A stretch of 64,000 nt of DNA from Axinella damicornis (taxonomy: Eukaryota; Porifera; Demospongiae; Axinellida; Axinellidae), in contig OZ007508.1 in the NCBI GenBank assembly GCA_963931865.1, positions 5,001-69,000 of the forward strand, written 5' to 3'. A program made the translations under genes and the position numbers. Shown in pieces: positions 1 to 14,019 of this stretch; the stretch's first letter is position 1; every line of letters starts with the position of its first letter. Under the pieces are notes generated by a model. The model was not told the DNA's origin, ran no database searches, and saw only the letters and a list, made by a program, of their open reading frames with translations.

Positions 1-599
1 TCAGCACTAACTACGGAGGTGCAGCGGACCTTAGGCTTCATAAATATCGAGACACTTCTAGAGCTGCACCTTGCTGTCAACGAGAAAAGCTAAAGACGGC
101 ACAGAGACACAAGTAGCGGTAAGCGTTCAGTATAAACGGTACTGTAACGCTTCTAAAGAACATACACAAGTTTAAATTTACAGCACAGAACCTTTCTCTA
201 TCCCTTGTTCACTCTGTAGAGTTCTGTTTGACTTCTCTGAAGCTTATAAAACACAGTAAAAGCCTTTATAAAAATACACATCACGTGACATTAATTATAT
301 CCGCTTTGGGAGTAATTGCATTCCATTAAATTTCGCCTATAATCGGTTAACTCTTTAGGGTCCAAAATATATTGAAATCTCCCCCACAGCATTAAATGTG
401 ACCCTATGAGCTTAAACCACCCATTCACAGCTAATATTGAACTTACGTTACGAGGGTTTAAAGTTCAATGGCTCCTAAGCAAATATTGATCGCTTGCGCT
501 ACTTCTAACGCGCGTAACAACTGAAAGCGTAGGACTTCCTATTCGCAACTCGAGATTATTGAATGCATACTTGCTTGCTATTGTTCGATGGCTTCGCAA
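1..599. other. unique sequence left of the satellite; no gene seen
   Basis: This is AT-richer non-repetitive DNA. I find no exon with plausible splice sites or conserved protein similarity. The satellite vocabulary begins near 600 with the first CATCCCTGGATGGCGATC unit. Confidence 0.6.
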
Positions 600-3500
600 A
601 CCGGAATGACGATTGCAGCATCCCTGGATGGCGATCATTTCCTCCCAGGATGGTGATCGATGCATCCAGGGGTGGCGATCGATATAGCATGGGATGGCGT
701 CGCAGCCTCCCAGGATGGCAATCGATGCATCCCCGCATGGCGATCAATGCATCCCGGGATGGTGATCATGCATCCCAGGATGCATGGCTATCATTGCATC
801 CTGGGATGGAGATCTCGAGATGACGATCGATGCATCCCGGGATGGCGATCGCGGCATCCCTGGATGGCTATCGATGCATCCCGGGTTGTCTTCTTGGGAT
901 GGCGATCGCAGCATCCCTGGATGGCGATCGATGCACCCGGGATGACGATCGCAGCACCCCTCGAAGGCGATCGTTTCATCTCGGGATGGCGATCGATGCA
1001 TCACGGGATGGTGATCGATGCATCCGGGGGCGGCGATCGATACACCAGGAGTGGCGTTGCAGCATCCCTGGTTGGCGATCGATGCATCTCGAGATAGTGA
1101 TCATGTATCCCCTGATGGCTATCATTGCATCTCGGGATGGAGATCGATGCATCCCAGGATGGCTATCATTGCATCCGGGGATGGAGATCTCGAGATGATG
1201 ATCGATGCATCCCGGGATGGCTATCGATGCATCCCGGGTTGTCTTCTTGGGATGGCGATCGCAGCATTCCTGGAGGGCGATCGATGCATCCCGGGATGGC
1301 GATCGATGCACCCGGGATGACGATCGCAGCACCCCTCGGTGGCGATCGTTTCATCTCGGGATGGCGATCGATGCATCACGGGATGGTGATCGACGCATCC
1401 GGGGGTGGCGATCGATACACCAGGAGTGGCGTTGCAGCATCCCTGGTTGGCGATCGATGCTTCTCGAGATAGTGATCATGTATCCCGTGATGGCTATCAT
1501 TGCATCTCGGGATGGAGATCGATGCATCCCTGGGTGGCTATCATTGCATCCCGGGATGGAGCTATTGAAATGACAATCGATGCATCCCGGGATGGTAATC
1601 GCAGTATCCCTGGAGGGCTATCATTGCATCCCAGAATGGCGATGGATGTATCCCCGGATGGTGATCGATGTATCCTCGGGTGGCGATCAATACAGCACGG
1701 GATGGCGTCGCAGCCTCCAACGATGGTGATCGATGCATCCCGGGATGGCGATCGATGCATCCCGTGATGGTGATCATGCATCCCAGGATGGTTATCACTG
1801 CATCCCGCGATGGAGATCTCAAGATGGCGATCGATGCATCCCGGGATGGCGATCGATGCATCCCTGGATGGCAATCGATACATCCCGGGATGGCGATCGA
1901 TGCATCCCGGGATGGTGATCATTGCATCCCGGGATGGAGATCTCGAGATGACCATCGATGCATCCCGGGATGGCGATCGCAGTATCCCTGGATGGCTATC
2001 GTTTTCATCCCGGGATGGCTTCTTGGGATGGCGATCGCAGCATCCCTGGATGGCGATCGATGCATCCCGGGATGGTAATCCATGAATCCCGGGATGGCGA
2101 TCAATGCATCCAGGGACGGCGATCGATGCATCCGTGGATGGCGATCGTACACCACTGGATGGCGTCGCAGCATCCATGGATGGCGATCGATGCATCCTGG
2201 GATGGCGATCGATGCATCCGCGGATGGCGATCCATACACCACTGGATGGCGTCGCAGCATCCCTGGATGGCGATCGATGCATCCCGGGATGGTGATCATG
2301 TATCCCAGGATGGCTATCATTGCATCTCGGGATGGAGATCGATTAATCTCGCGATGGCATCTAGGGATGGCGATCGATGCACCCCGGGATGGAGATCGCA
2401 GCATCCCTGGATGGCGATCGTTTCGTCCAAGGATGGCGATCGATGCATCCCAGGATTGTGATCATGCATCACGGAATGGCTATCATTACAACCCATGATG
2501 GAGATCGATGCATCCCGGGATGGTGATCGATGCATCCGCGGGTGGAGATCGATACACCACGGGATGGCGTCGCAGCCTCCCAGGATGGCGATCGCAGCAT
2601 CCCTGGATGGCGATCGATGCATCCTGGGATGGTGATCGATGAATCCCGGGATGGCGATCGATGCGTCCCGGGATGACGATGGATGCATCCCGGGATGGTG
2701 ATCATGCATCCCAGGATGGTTACCATTGCATCCCGGGATGGAGATCTCGAGATGGCGATCGATGCATCACGGGATGGCGATCGATGCATCCCGGGATGGC
2801 GATCGATACTTCCCGGGATGGCGATCGATGCATCCCGGGATGGTGATCATTGCATCCCAGGATCGAGATCTCGAGATTACCATCGATGCATCCCGGGATG
2901 GCGATCGCAGTATCCCTGGATAGCTATCATTTTCATCCCGGGATGGCTTCTTGGAATGGCGATCGCAGCATCCCTGGATGGTGATCGATGCATCCCGAGA
3001 TGGCGATCGATACATCCCGGGATGGCGATCGATGCATCCCGGGATGGTGATCCTTGCATCCCGGGATGGAGATCTCGAGATGACCATCGATGCATCCCTG
3101 GATGGCGATCGCAGTATCGCTGGATGGCTTTCGTTTTCATCCCGGGATGGCTTCTTGGGATGGCGATCGCAGCATCCCTGGATGGCGATCGATGCATCCC
3201 GGGATGGCGATCGATACATCCCGGGATGGCGATCGATGCATCCCGGGATGGTGATCATTGCATCCCGGGATGGAGATCTCGAGATGACCATCGATGCATC
3301 CCGGGATGGCGATCGCAGTATCCCTGGAAGGCTATCGTTTTCATCCGGGATGGCTTCTTGGGATGGCGATCGCAGCATCCTGGATGGCGATCAATGCATC
3401 CAGGGACGGCGATCAATGCATCCGTGGATGGCGATCGTACACAACTGGATGGCGTCGCAGCACCCCGGGATGGCGATCGATGCATCCCGGGATGGCGATC

Positions 3501-6500
3501 GATGCATCCGCGGATGATGATCGATACACCACTGGATGGCGTCGCAGGATCCCTGGATGGCGATCAATGCATCCAGGGACGGCGATCGATGCATCCGTGG
3601 ATGGCGATCGTACACCACTGGATTGCGTCGCAGCATTCCGGGATGGCGATTGATGCATTCGCGGATGGCGATCAATACACCACTGGAAGGCGTCGCAGCA
3701 TCCCTGGATGGCGATCGACACATTCAAGGATGGCGATCGATACACCACTGGATGGCGTCGCAGCATCCTTGGATGGCGATCGATGCATCCCGGGATGGTG
3801 ATCATGTATCCCGGGATGGCTATCATTGCATCCCGGGATGGAGATCGATTAATCTCGCGATGGCATCTAGGGATGGCGATCGATGCACCCCGGGATGGCG
3901 ATCGCAGCATCCCTGGATGGCGATCGATGCATCCTGGGATGGTGATCGATGAATCCTGGGATGGCCATCGATGCATCCCGGGATGGCGATCGATGCATCT
4001 CGGGATGGTTACCATTGCATCCCGGGATGGAGATCTCGAGATGGCGATCGATGCATCCCGGGATGGCGATCGCAGAATCCCTGGAAGGCTATCATTTTCA
4101 TCCCGGGATGGCTTCTTGGGATGGCGATCGCAGCATCTCTGAATGGTGATCGATGAATCCCGGGATAGCGATCGATGCATCCCGGGATGGCGATCGATAC
4201 ATCCCGGGATGGCAATCGATGCATCCCGGGATGGTGATCACGTATCCCGGGATGACTATCACTGCATCCCGGGATGGAGATAGATTAATCTCGCGATGGC
4301 ATCTAGGGATGGCGATCGATGCACCCCGGGATGGCGATCGCAGCATCCCTGGATGGCGATCGTTACGTCCTTGGATGGCGATCTGTGCTTTCCTGGATGG
4401 TGATCGATGCATCACGGGATGGCTATCATTACAACCCAGGATGGAGATCGATGCATCCCGGGATAGTGATCAATGCATCCTCGGGTGGCGATCGATACAC
4501 CACGGGATGGCGTCGCAGCCTCCCAGGATGGCGATCGCAGCATCCCCGGTTGGCGGTCGATGCATCCGGGGATGGTGATCGATGAATCCCGGGATGGCGA
4601 TCGATGCATCCCAGGATGGCGATCGATGCATACCGGGATGGTGATTGCTGAATCCCGAGATGGCGATCAATGCATCCAGGGACGGCGATCGATGCATCTG
4701 TGATTGGCGATCGTACACCACTGGATTGCGTCGCAGCATTCCGGGATGGCGATCGATGCATTCTGGGATGGCGATTGATGCATCCGTGGATGGCGATCGA
4801 TACACCACTGGAAGGCGTCGCAGCATCCCTGGATGGCGATTGATGCATCCCGGGATGGTGACCATGTATCCCGGGATGGCTATCACTGCATCCCGGGATG
4901 GAGATCGATTAATCTCGCGATGGCATCTAGGGATGGCGATCGATGCACCCCGGGATGGCGATCGCAGCATCCCTGGATCCGGATGGCTATCGGTTTCATC
5001 CCGGGATGGCTTCCTGTGATGGTGATCGCAGCATCCCTGGATGGCGTTCGATGCATCCCGGGATGGTGATCGCTAAATCCCGGGATGGCGATAAATGCAT
5101 CCAGGGACGGCGATCGATGCATCCGTGGATGGCGATCGTACACCACTGGATTGCGTCGCAGCATTCCGGGATGGCGATTGATGCATCCGCGGATGGCGAT
5201 CGATACACCACTGGAAGGCGTCGCAGCATCCCTGGATGGCGATCGATGCATCCCGGGATGGTGATCATGTATCCCGGGATGGCTATCATTGCATCCCGGG
5301 ATGGAGATCGATTAATCTCGTGATGGCATCTAGGGATGGCGATCGATGCACCCCGGGATGGCGATCGCAGCATCCCTGGATGGCGATCGATGCATCCTGG
5401 GATGGTGATCGATGAATCCTGGGATGGCGATCGATGCATCCCGGGATGGCGATCGATGCATCTCGGGATGGTGATCATGCATCCCAGGATGGTTACCATT
5501 GCATCCCGGGATGGAGATCTCGAGATGGCGATCGATGCATCCCGGGATGGCGATCGCAGAATCCCTGGATGGCTATCATTTTCATCCCGGGATGGCTTCT
5601 TGGGATGGCGATCGCAGCATCCTTGAATGGTAATCGATGAATCCCGGGATAGCGATCGATGCATACCGGGATGGCGATCGATACATCCCGGGATGGCGAT
5701 CGATGCATCCCGGGATGGTGAGCGATGAATCCCGGGATGGCGATCGATGCATCCCGGGATGGCGATCGATACATCCCGGGATGGCGATCGATGCATCCCC
5801 GGATGGTGATCATTGCATCCGGGGATGGAGATCTCGAGATGACCATCGATGCATCCCAGGATGGCGATCGCAGTATCCCTGGATGGCAATCGTTTTCATC
5901 CCGGGATGACTTCTTGGGATGGCGATCGCAGCATCCCTGGATGGCGTTCGATGCATCCCGGGATGGTAATCGCTGAATCCCGGGATGGCGATCAATGCAT
6001 CCAGGGACGGCGATCGATGCATCCGTGGATGGCGATCGTACACCACTGGATTGCGTCGCAACATCCCGGGATGGCGATTGATGCATTCCGGGATGGCGAT
6101 CGATGCATCCGCGGATGGCGATCGATACACCACTGCAAGGCGTCGCACCATCCCTGGATGGCGATCGATGCATCCCGGGATGGTGATCATTGCATCCCGG
6201 AATGGAGATCTCGAGATGACCATCGATGCATCCCGGGATGGCGATCGCAGAATCCCTGGATGGCTATCATTTTCATCCCGGGATGGCTTCTTGGGATGGC
6301 GATCGCAGCATCCCTGAATGGTGATCGATGAATCCCGGGATGGCGATCGATGCATCCCGGGATGGCAATCGATACATGCCGGGATGGCGATCGATGCATC
6401 CCGGGATGGTGATCCTCGCATCCCGGATGGAGGTCTCGAGATGACCTTCGATGCATGCCGGGATGGCGATCGCAGTATCCCTGGATGGCTATCATTTTTA

Positions 6501-9500
6501 TCACGGGATGGCTTTCATTACAACCCGGGATGGAGATCGATGCATCCCGGAATGGTGATCGATGCATCCGGGTGTGTCAATCGATAGGCCACGGGATGGC
6601 GTCGCAGCCTCCCTGGATGGCGATCGATGCATCCCGGGATGGTCAGCGATGAATCCCGGGATGGCGATCGATGCATCCCGGGATGGCGATCGATGCATCC
6701 GGGATGGTGATCATTGCATCCCGGGATAGAAATCTCGAGATGAACATCGATGCATCCCAGGATGGCGATCGCAGTATCCGTGAATGGCTATCGCGATCGT
6801 TTTCATCCCGGGATGGCTTCTTGGGATGGCGATCGCAGCATCCCTGGATGGCGATCTATGCATCCCGGGATGGTGAGCGATGAATCCCGGGAAAGCGATC
6901 GATCCATCCCGGGATTGCGATTGATACATCCCGGGATGGCGATCGATGCATCCCGGGATGGTGACCATTGCATCCGGGGATGGAGATCTCGAGATGACCA
7001 TCGATGCATCCCAGGATGGCGATCGCAGTATCCCTGGATGGCTATGGTTTTCATCCCGGGATGGCTTCTTGGGATGGCGATCGCAGCATCCCTGGATAGC
7101 GTTCGATGCATCCCGGGATGGTAATCGTTGAATCCCGGGATGGCGATGAATGCATCCAGGGACGGCGATTGATGCATCCGTGGATGGCGATCGTACACCA
7201 CTGGATTGAGTCGCAACATCCCGGGATGGCGATTGTTGCATTCCGGGATGTCGATCGATGCATCCGCGGATGGCGATCGATACACCACTGCAAGGCGTCG
7301 CAGCATCCCTGGATGGCGATCGATGCATCCCGGGATGGTGATCATGTATCCCGGGATGGCTATCATTGCATCCCGGGATGGAGATCGATTAATCTCGCGA
7401 TCGCATCTTGGGATGGCGATCGATGCACCCCGGGATGGAGATCGCAGCATGCCTGGATGGCGATCGATGCACCCCGGGATGGAGATCGCAGCATCCCTGG
7501 ATGGCGATCGTTTCGTCCTAGGATGGCGATCGATGCATCCCAGGATTGTGATCATGCATCACGGGATGGCTAACATTACAACCCAGGATGGCGATCGATG
7601 CATTCGCGGATGGCGATCGATACACCACTGCAAGGCGTCGCAGCATCCCTGGATGGCAATCCATACATCCCGCGATGGCGATCGATGCATCCCGGGATGG
7701 TGATCCTCGCATCCCGGATGGAGGTTTCGAGATGACCATCGATGCATGCCGGGATGGCGATCGCAGTATCCCTGGATGGCTATCATTTTCATCACGGGAT
7801 GGCTTTCATTACAACCCGGGATGGAGATCGATGCATCCCGGGATGGTGATAGATGCATCCGGGTGTGGCGATCGATAGACCACGGGATGGAGTCGCAGCC
7901 TCCCTGGATGGCGATCGATGCATCCCGGGATGGCGATCGATGCATCCCGGGATGGCGATTGATACATCCCGGGATGGCGATCGATGCATCCCGGGATGGT
8001 GATCATTGCATCCCGGAATGGAGATCTCGAGATGACCATCGATGCATCCCGGGATGGCGATCGCAGAATCCCTCTATGGCTATCATTTTCATCCCGGGAT
8101 GGCTTCTTGGGATGGCAATGGCAGCTTCCCTGGATGGTGATCGATGAATCCCGGGATGGCGATCGATGCATCCCGGAATGGCGATCGATACATCCCGGGA
8201 AGGCGATCGATGCATCCCGGGATGGTGATCCTTGCATCCCGGATGAAGATCTCGAGATGACCATCGATGTATCCCGGGATGGCGATCGCAGAATCCCTGG
8301 ATGGCTATCATTTTCATCCCGGGATGGCTTCTTGGGATGGCGATCGCAGCATCCCTGAATGGTGATCGATGAATCCCGGGATGGCGATCGATGCATCCCG
8401 GGATGGCGATCATGCATCCCAGGATGGTTACCATTGCATCCCGGGATGGAGATCTCGAGATGGCGATCGATGCATCCCGGGATTGCGATCGATGCATCCC
8501 CGGATGGCGATCGACACATCCCGGGATGGCGATCGATGCATCCCGGGATGGTGATCTTTGCATCCCGGAATGGTGATCTCGAGATGACCATCGATGCATC
8601 CTGGGATGGCGATCGCAGAATCCCTGGATGGCTATCATTTTCATCCCGGGATGGCTTCTTGGGATGGCGATCGCAGCATCCCTGAATGGTGAACGATGAA
8701 TCCCGGGATGGTGAGCGATGAATCCCGGGATGGCGATCGATGCATCACGGGATGGCGATCGATACATCCCGGGATGGCGATCGATGCATTCCGGGATGGT
8801 GATCATTGCATCCCGGGATGGAGATCTCGAGATGACCATCGATGCATCCCAGGATGGCGATCGCAGTATCCCTGGATGGCTATGGTTTTCATCCCGGGAT
8901 GGCTTCTTGGGATGGCGATCGCAGCATCCCTGAATGGTGAACGATGAATCCCGGAATGGTGAGCGATGAATCCCGGGATGGCGATCGATGCATCACGGGA
9001 TGGCGATCGATACATCCCGGGATGGCGATCGATGCATCCCGGGATGGTGATCATTGCATCCCGGGATGGAGATCTCGAGATGACCAGCGATGCATCCCAG
9101 GATGGCGATCGCAGTATCCCTGGATGGCTATGGTTTTCATCCCGGGATGGCTTCTTGGGATGGCGATCGCAGCATCCCTGGATGGCGTTCGATGCATCCC
9201 GGGATGGTAATCGCTGAATACCGGGATGGCAATAAATGTATCCAGGGACGACGATCGATGCATCCGTGGATGGCGATTTACACCACTGGATTGCGTCGCA
9301 ACATCCCGGGATGGCGATTGATGCATTCCGGGTTGGCGATCGATGCATCCGCGGATGGCGATCGATACACCACTGCAAGGCCCTGGATGGCGATCGATGC
9401 ATCCCAGGATGGCGATCGATGCATCCCGGGATGGTGATCGCTGAATCCCGGGATGGCGATCAATGCATCCAGGGACGGCGATCGATGCATCCGTGGATGG

Positions 9501-9633
9501 CGATCGTACACCACTGGAAGGCGTCGCAGCATCCCTGGATGGCGATCGATGCGTCCCGGGATGGTGATCATGTATCCCGGGATGGCTATCATTGCATCCC
9601 GGAATGGAGATCGATTAATCTCGCGATGGCATC
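600..9633. repeat. 22-bp palindromic satellite, block A
   Basis: This block is a head-to-tail array of a 22-bp unit; a typical unit lies at 3178-3199. Each unit carries nested palindromes: CGATCG or GCGATCGC, GATGCATC and ATCCCGGGAT. Units differ by a limited set of variants that recur in the same order, for example GAGATCTCGAGATG, then CGCAGTATCCCTGG, then TATCGTTTTCATCC, then a short GGCTTCTTGGG unit. This gives loose higher-order periods (about 205-210 bp near 2.86-3.3 kb, 246 bp near 8.69-8.95 kb). Because 22 is not a multiple of 3 and the unit lacks stops, every frame on both strands is open for long stretches. These ORFs are not genes. Confidence 0.95.
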
Positions 9634-9648
9634 AGTCTGCACTGTTAA

Positions 9649-10219
9649 GGTTACGGGATCCCCGCGCGGTGGGCGTGGCCAGACAATTTGTTCAAGCCCA
9701 TTTTTCTCGCACAGAAAGTATGCTAGTGACATCAAACTTTCTCAACACAAAGCAGGGAGGGTGGAAACATGCAGACTAATCATCATTACAGTAGCTCACA
9801 CTGTAGCCGTTGTACGCTGGTTAAATCGGTTCCAGCAAACTATTCGCCAAATATCTCCAGTGCGAAGACTGCCAGCAACTCGATTCTACTGCTGGGAGAC
9901 ACCCCATAGGAAGCTCTAGGGCGGGACGTAAGCGTTTTGTGGCTAGGTTGAGCAGTCCTCGAAAGAACGACTCTTGAGTGCGAAAAACCGCCATCTTGAC
10001 TCCCTTCTTTGGAATACAGCGTCGTATAACTTCGGAACGGTCATCAGTATTTACAAAAACGCTTCGTCCGGCCCTTTCTATACAGTTTGTGCCTATTTCA
10101 ACACGGTCTTCCAAGTCCAGGTCGGATCACACGGCTTCATTTTTGGCGACAAAAAAACTATGAAATAACGCTTAATTAAGTATACGGCGCGCGTATCCGC
10201 GTGCAGGGATCCCGTAACC
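9649..10219. mobile_element. TTAA-flanked non-autonomous DNA element
   Basis: Inverted ends GGTTACGGGATCCC (9649) and GGGATCCCGTAACC (ending 10219) are each bordered by TTAA (9645-9648 and 10220-10223). The 571-bp interior has no convincing coding capacity. A TTAA duplication is typical of piggyBac-like or Kolobok-like cut-and-paste elements. The ends do not match the usual piggyBac CCC start, so the superfamily is open. Confidence 0.8.
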
Positions 10220-10987
10220 TTAAGGCATGGTTACATTGTATTTTGAATTAAATTTCGGTCGTCTTCATCACACGATATCTCAGCACATGAAAATGGCACA
10301 GACTTTCAGTCTGCACTGAAGTGAAGCTCCACCCTTGTGAAATAATATGGCTTCATAGTTGACCAAGCCCACTAATCACGTGGTGCTCAATACGCGCTGA
10401 CAAAGCGGTTATCTCGGGTACTTCTCACACAAATACGGAGATGCCTTAAGGCACCTAGGAGCTTCAAACTCTCCATCGAGGCTTAGCACGATGTCATCTT
10501 CAAGATTTTATTTTGGGAAACTTGAAACAAAGTTACATTTCTTCAGAACTGACAAAAGAAGCCTTTTCAAGGGTGTTGTGAAGGTGCTTTTCAGCTGCCT
10601 TAAACGCTACAGTAGACTACAGCAGATTTCCCAAAATAAAATCGCTGAATACACATAGGTACCTACCTCCAGAACACCAAAAGAGACTCCAGCAACAGCT
10701 ACAAGAGCTCCGTGTCGGCCTTCACCGTCGTCATCTCACAGTCCTAGCACAAGATTCAAAAGCGGATGGAGGCTACTTTGTTTTGCCCCGAACTACCCAT
10801 CTACTATGCGTACAAAGAAGCAGTCACATCCTCGCAGTTTCATCTGTGGATGACACAAACGAATGCTGGACTAAGCTAACTCACATTGCAACCGCGAGGT
10901 AGCTTCCGTGTATCAATTACACTTTTCCGTAATCTCTCCGGATTTGACCAATTCATTCAGCCATGCCTTACTATACGTGAGCAAGAA
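10220..10987. other. non-satellite block inside the satellite
   Basis: This sequence, together with the TTAA element, interrupts the satellite between 9633 and 10988. The 13-mer TCAGTCTGCACTG occurs at both 9632-9644 and 10306-10318. A 17-bp inverted repeat (10504-10520 and 10627-10643, core TTTTATTTTGGGAAA) could form a stem with a loop of about 106 nt. No gene was found. Confidence 0.55.
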
Positions 10988-13213
10988 ATGGCGATCGATG
11001 CACCCCGGGATGCCGATCGTAGCATCCCTGGATGGCAATCGATGGATGCATCCCAGGATGGTGATCGATGAATACCGGGATGGCGATCGATGCATCCCGG
11101 GATGGCGATCGATGCATCCCGGGATGGTGATCATGCATGCCATGCAGGATGGTTACCATTGCATCCCTGGATGGAGATCTCGAGATGGCGATCGATACAT
11201 CCCTGGATGGCGATCGATGCATCCCGGGATGGTGATCATGTATCCCGGGATCACTATCATTGCATCCCGGGATGGAGATCAATTAATCTCGCGATGGCAT
11301 CTAAGGATGGCGATCGATGCACCTCGGGATGGCGATCGCAGCATCCCTGGATGGCGATCGATGCATCCTGGGATGGTGATCGATGAATCCTGGGATGGCG
11401 ATCGATGCATCCCGGGATAGCGATCGATGCATCTCGGGATGGTGATCATGCATCCCAGGATGGTTACCATTGCATCCCGGGATGGAGATCTCGAGATGGC
11501 GATCGATGCATCCCGGGATGGCAATCGCAGAATCCCAGGATGGCTATCATTTTCATCCCGGGATGGCTTCTTGGGATGGCGATCGCGGCATCCCTGAATG
11601 GTGATCGATGAATCCCGGGATAGCGATCGATGCATCCCGGGATGGCGATCGATACATCCCGGGATGGCGATCGATGCATCCCGGGATGGTGATCACGTAT
11701 CCCGGGATGACTATCACTGCATCCCGGGATGGAGATAGATTAATCTCGCGATGGCATCTAGGGATGGCGATCGATGCACCCGGGGTTGGCGATCGCAGCA
11801 TCCCTGGATGGCGATCGTTTCGTCCTTGGATGGCGATTGATGCTTTCCTGGATGGTGATCGATGCATCACGGGATGGCGATCGATAGGCCACGGGATGGC
11901 GTCGCAGCCTCCCGGGATGGCGATCGATGCATCCCGAGATGGTGAGCGATGAATCCCGGGATGGCGATCGATGCATTCCGGGATTTCGGGATTCCAGGTG
12001 TGGCGATCGATAGGCCACGGGATGGCGTCGCAGCATCCCTGGATGGCAATCCATACATCCCGCGATGGCGATCGATGCATCCCGGGATGGTGATCCTCGC
12101 ATCCCGGATGGAGGTCTCGAGATGACCATCGATGCATGCCGGGATGGCGATCGCAGTATCCCTGGATGGCTATCATTTTCATCACGGGATGGCTTTCATT
12201 ACAACCCGGGATGGAGATCGATGCATCCCGGGATGGTGATAGATGCATCCGGGTGTGGCGATCGATAGGCCACGGGATGGCGTCGCAGCCTCCCGGGATG
12301 GCGATCGATGCATCCCGAGATGGTGAGCGATGAATCCCGGGATGGCGATCGATGCATCCCGGGATGGCGATCGATACATCCCGGGATGGCGATCGATGCA
12401 TCCCGGGATGGTGATCATTGCATCTCCGGATGGAGATCTCGAGATGACCATCGATGCATCCCAGGATGGCGATCGCAGTATCCCTGGACGGCTATCGTTT
12501 TCATCCCGGGATGGCTTCTTGGGATGGCGATCGCAGCATCCCTGGATGGCGATCTATGGATCCCGGGATGGTGATCATTGCATCCCGGGATGGGGATCTC
12601 GAGATGGCGTTCGATGCATCCCGGGATGGCGATCGATGCATCCCGGGATGGCGATTGATACATCCCGGGATGGCGATCGATGCATCCCGGGATGGTGATC
12701 ATTGCATCCCGGAATGGAGATCTCGAGATGACCATCGATGCATCCCGGGATGGCGATCGTAGAATCCCTGGATGGCTATCATTGTCATCCCGGGATGGCT
12801 TCTTGGGATGGCAATGGCAGCTTCCCTGGATGGTGATCGATGAATCCCGGGATGGCGATCGATGTATCCCGGAATGGCGATCGATACATCCCGGGAAGGC
12901 GATCGATGCATCCCGGGATGGTGATCCTTGCATCCCGAATGGAGATCTAGAGATGACCATCGATGCATCCCGGGATGGCGATCGCAGAATCCCTGGATGG
13001 CTATCATTTTCATCCCGGGATGGCTTCTTGTGATGGCGATCGCAGCATCCCTGAATGGTGATCGATGAATCCCGGGATGGCGATCGATACATCCAGGGAC
13101 GGCGATCATGCATCCCAGGATGGTTACCATTGCATCCCGGGATGGAGATCTCGAGATCGCGATCGATGCATCCCGGGATTGCGATCGATGCATCCCCGGA
13201 TGGCGATCGACAC
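10988..13213. repeat. 22-bp palindromic satellite, block B
   Basis: The unit and variant vocabulary are the same as in block A. The block resumes at GGCGATCGATGC after the non-satellite insertion and ends at the TIR element starting at 13214. Confidence 0.95.
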
Positions 13214-14019
13214 CTCGAGCCTATTAAGGGATGGGGCGATCTATTGTACGTTACACGGAGATTCATTATAGTGTGCGAAATTAATTATTTAGTATACGGA
13301 GAAAGAAAATGGCGGTGTAAATAAACAAGTAAAGTATGGTCTACCAGTGCGCTTCTCTGGTTGATAGTTGTAGCTTCGCTTCATGATAGTTGTAGCCTAT
13401 ACCTTTGTTGGTTGTTTGTGGTACTCCGTGGTGACACTCCTGTGTGTATTTCGGACGACAGTATATACTCGACCTTCGACTGCAAGCCATTGATAAACCG
13501 GAAGTTCGCTAGGCGGCATGTAGGACCTTTCTGTATTTTGTAGTTATACTCAAATACGGAGTCTTCGTGGCGAAAGGAAAACTTTCACCTGATGGATTTC
13601 CGACACGTTCACCAAGTGCTGAGATACAGGAGAATCGAAGTGTACCTCGGTCTGATCTGATGCACAAACGGCCCCACCCAGCGAGAACGCAAAACCGAAA
13701 TGCTAATCCATCAGGTGAGATTTTAGATTAGGCTTATATATTGTCGTTGACTTCCAAAGTAAACGAATTACTGAAGGTTTTACATACCGCCTAACGCGAG
13801 GTTTATTTTAATCGGCATTACGTCATCAATCGGCCATGATTGTTTACAGGAAGTAGTGGGCGTGGCTAAAAAAAATGTAAATGTAAACTATAATGCTTTG
13901 GGATATCAGATCTACAATTTTATTTCTTAATACAAAATGTAAGGGGGTATAACAGTAGGATGAAAACAACTGCTTCATATGTCCATTTTTCAGCTGTCCC
14001 GTGCCTTAATTGGCTTGAG
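13214..14019. mobile_element. 806-bp TIR element in the satellite (AC duplication)
   Basis: Imperfect 16-bp inverted ends are CTCGAGCCTATTAAGG on the left and, read on the other strand, CTCAAGCCAATTAAGG on the right. Compared with the intact satellite word GACACATCCCG, the insertion adds only AC on the right (14020-14021), suggesting a 2-bp target duplication. A second inverted pair, TCACCTGATGGA near 13586 and its complement near 13718, lies inside. No ORF of note was seen, so this is probably a non-autonomous DNA transposon. Confidence 0.65.

Noticed and set aside
2683..3801. 372-aa open frame of DASRDGD-type repeats, and many like it on both strands
   Set aside because: It lies wholly in the 22-bp satellite; all frames are open by composition, there is no splice structure and no conserved domain.
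9821..10114. 97-aa minus-strand ORF in the TTAA element
   Set aside because: No recognisable motif, an overlapping open frame on the other strand, and it sits in a short non-autonomous element.
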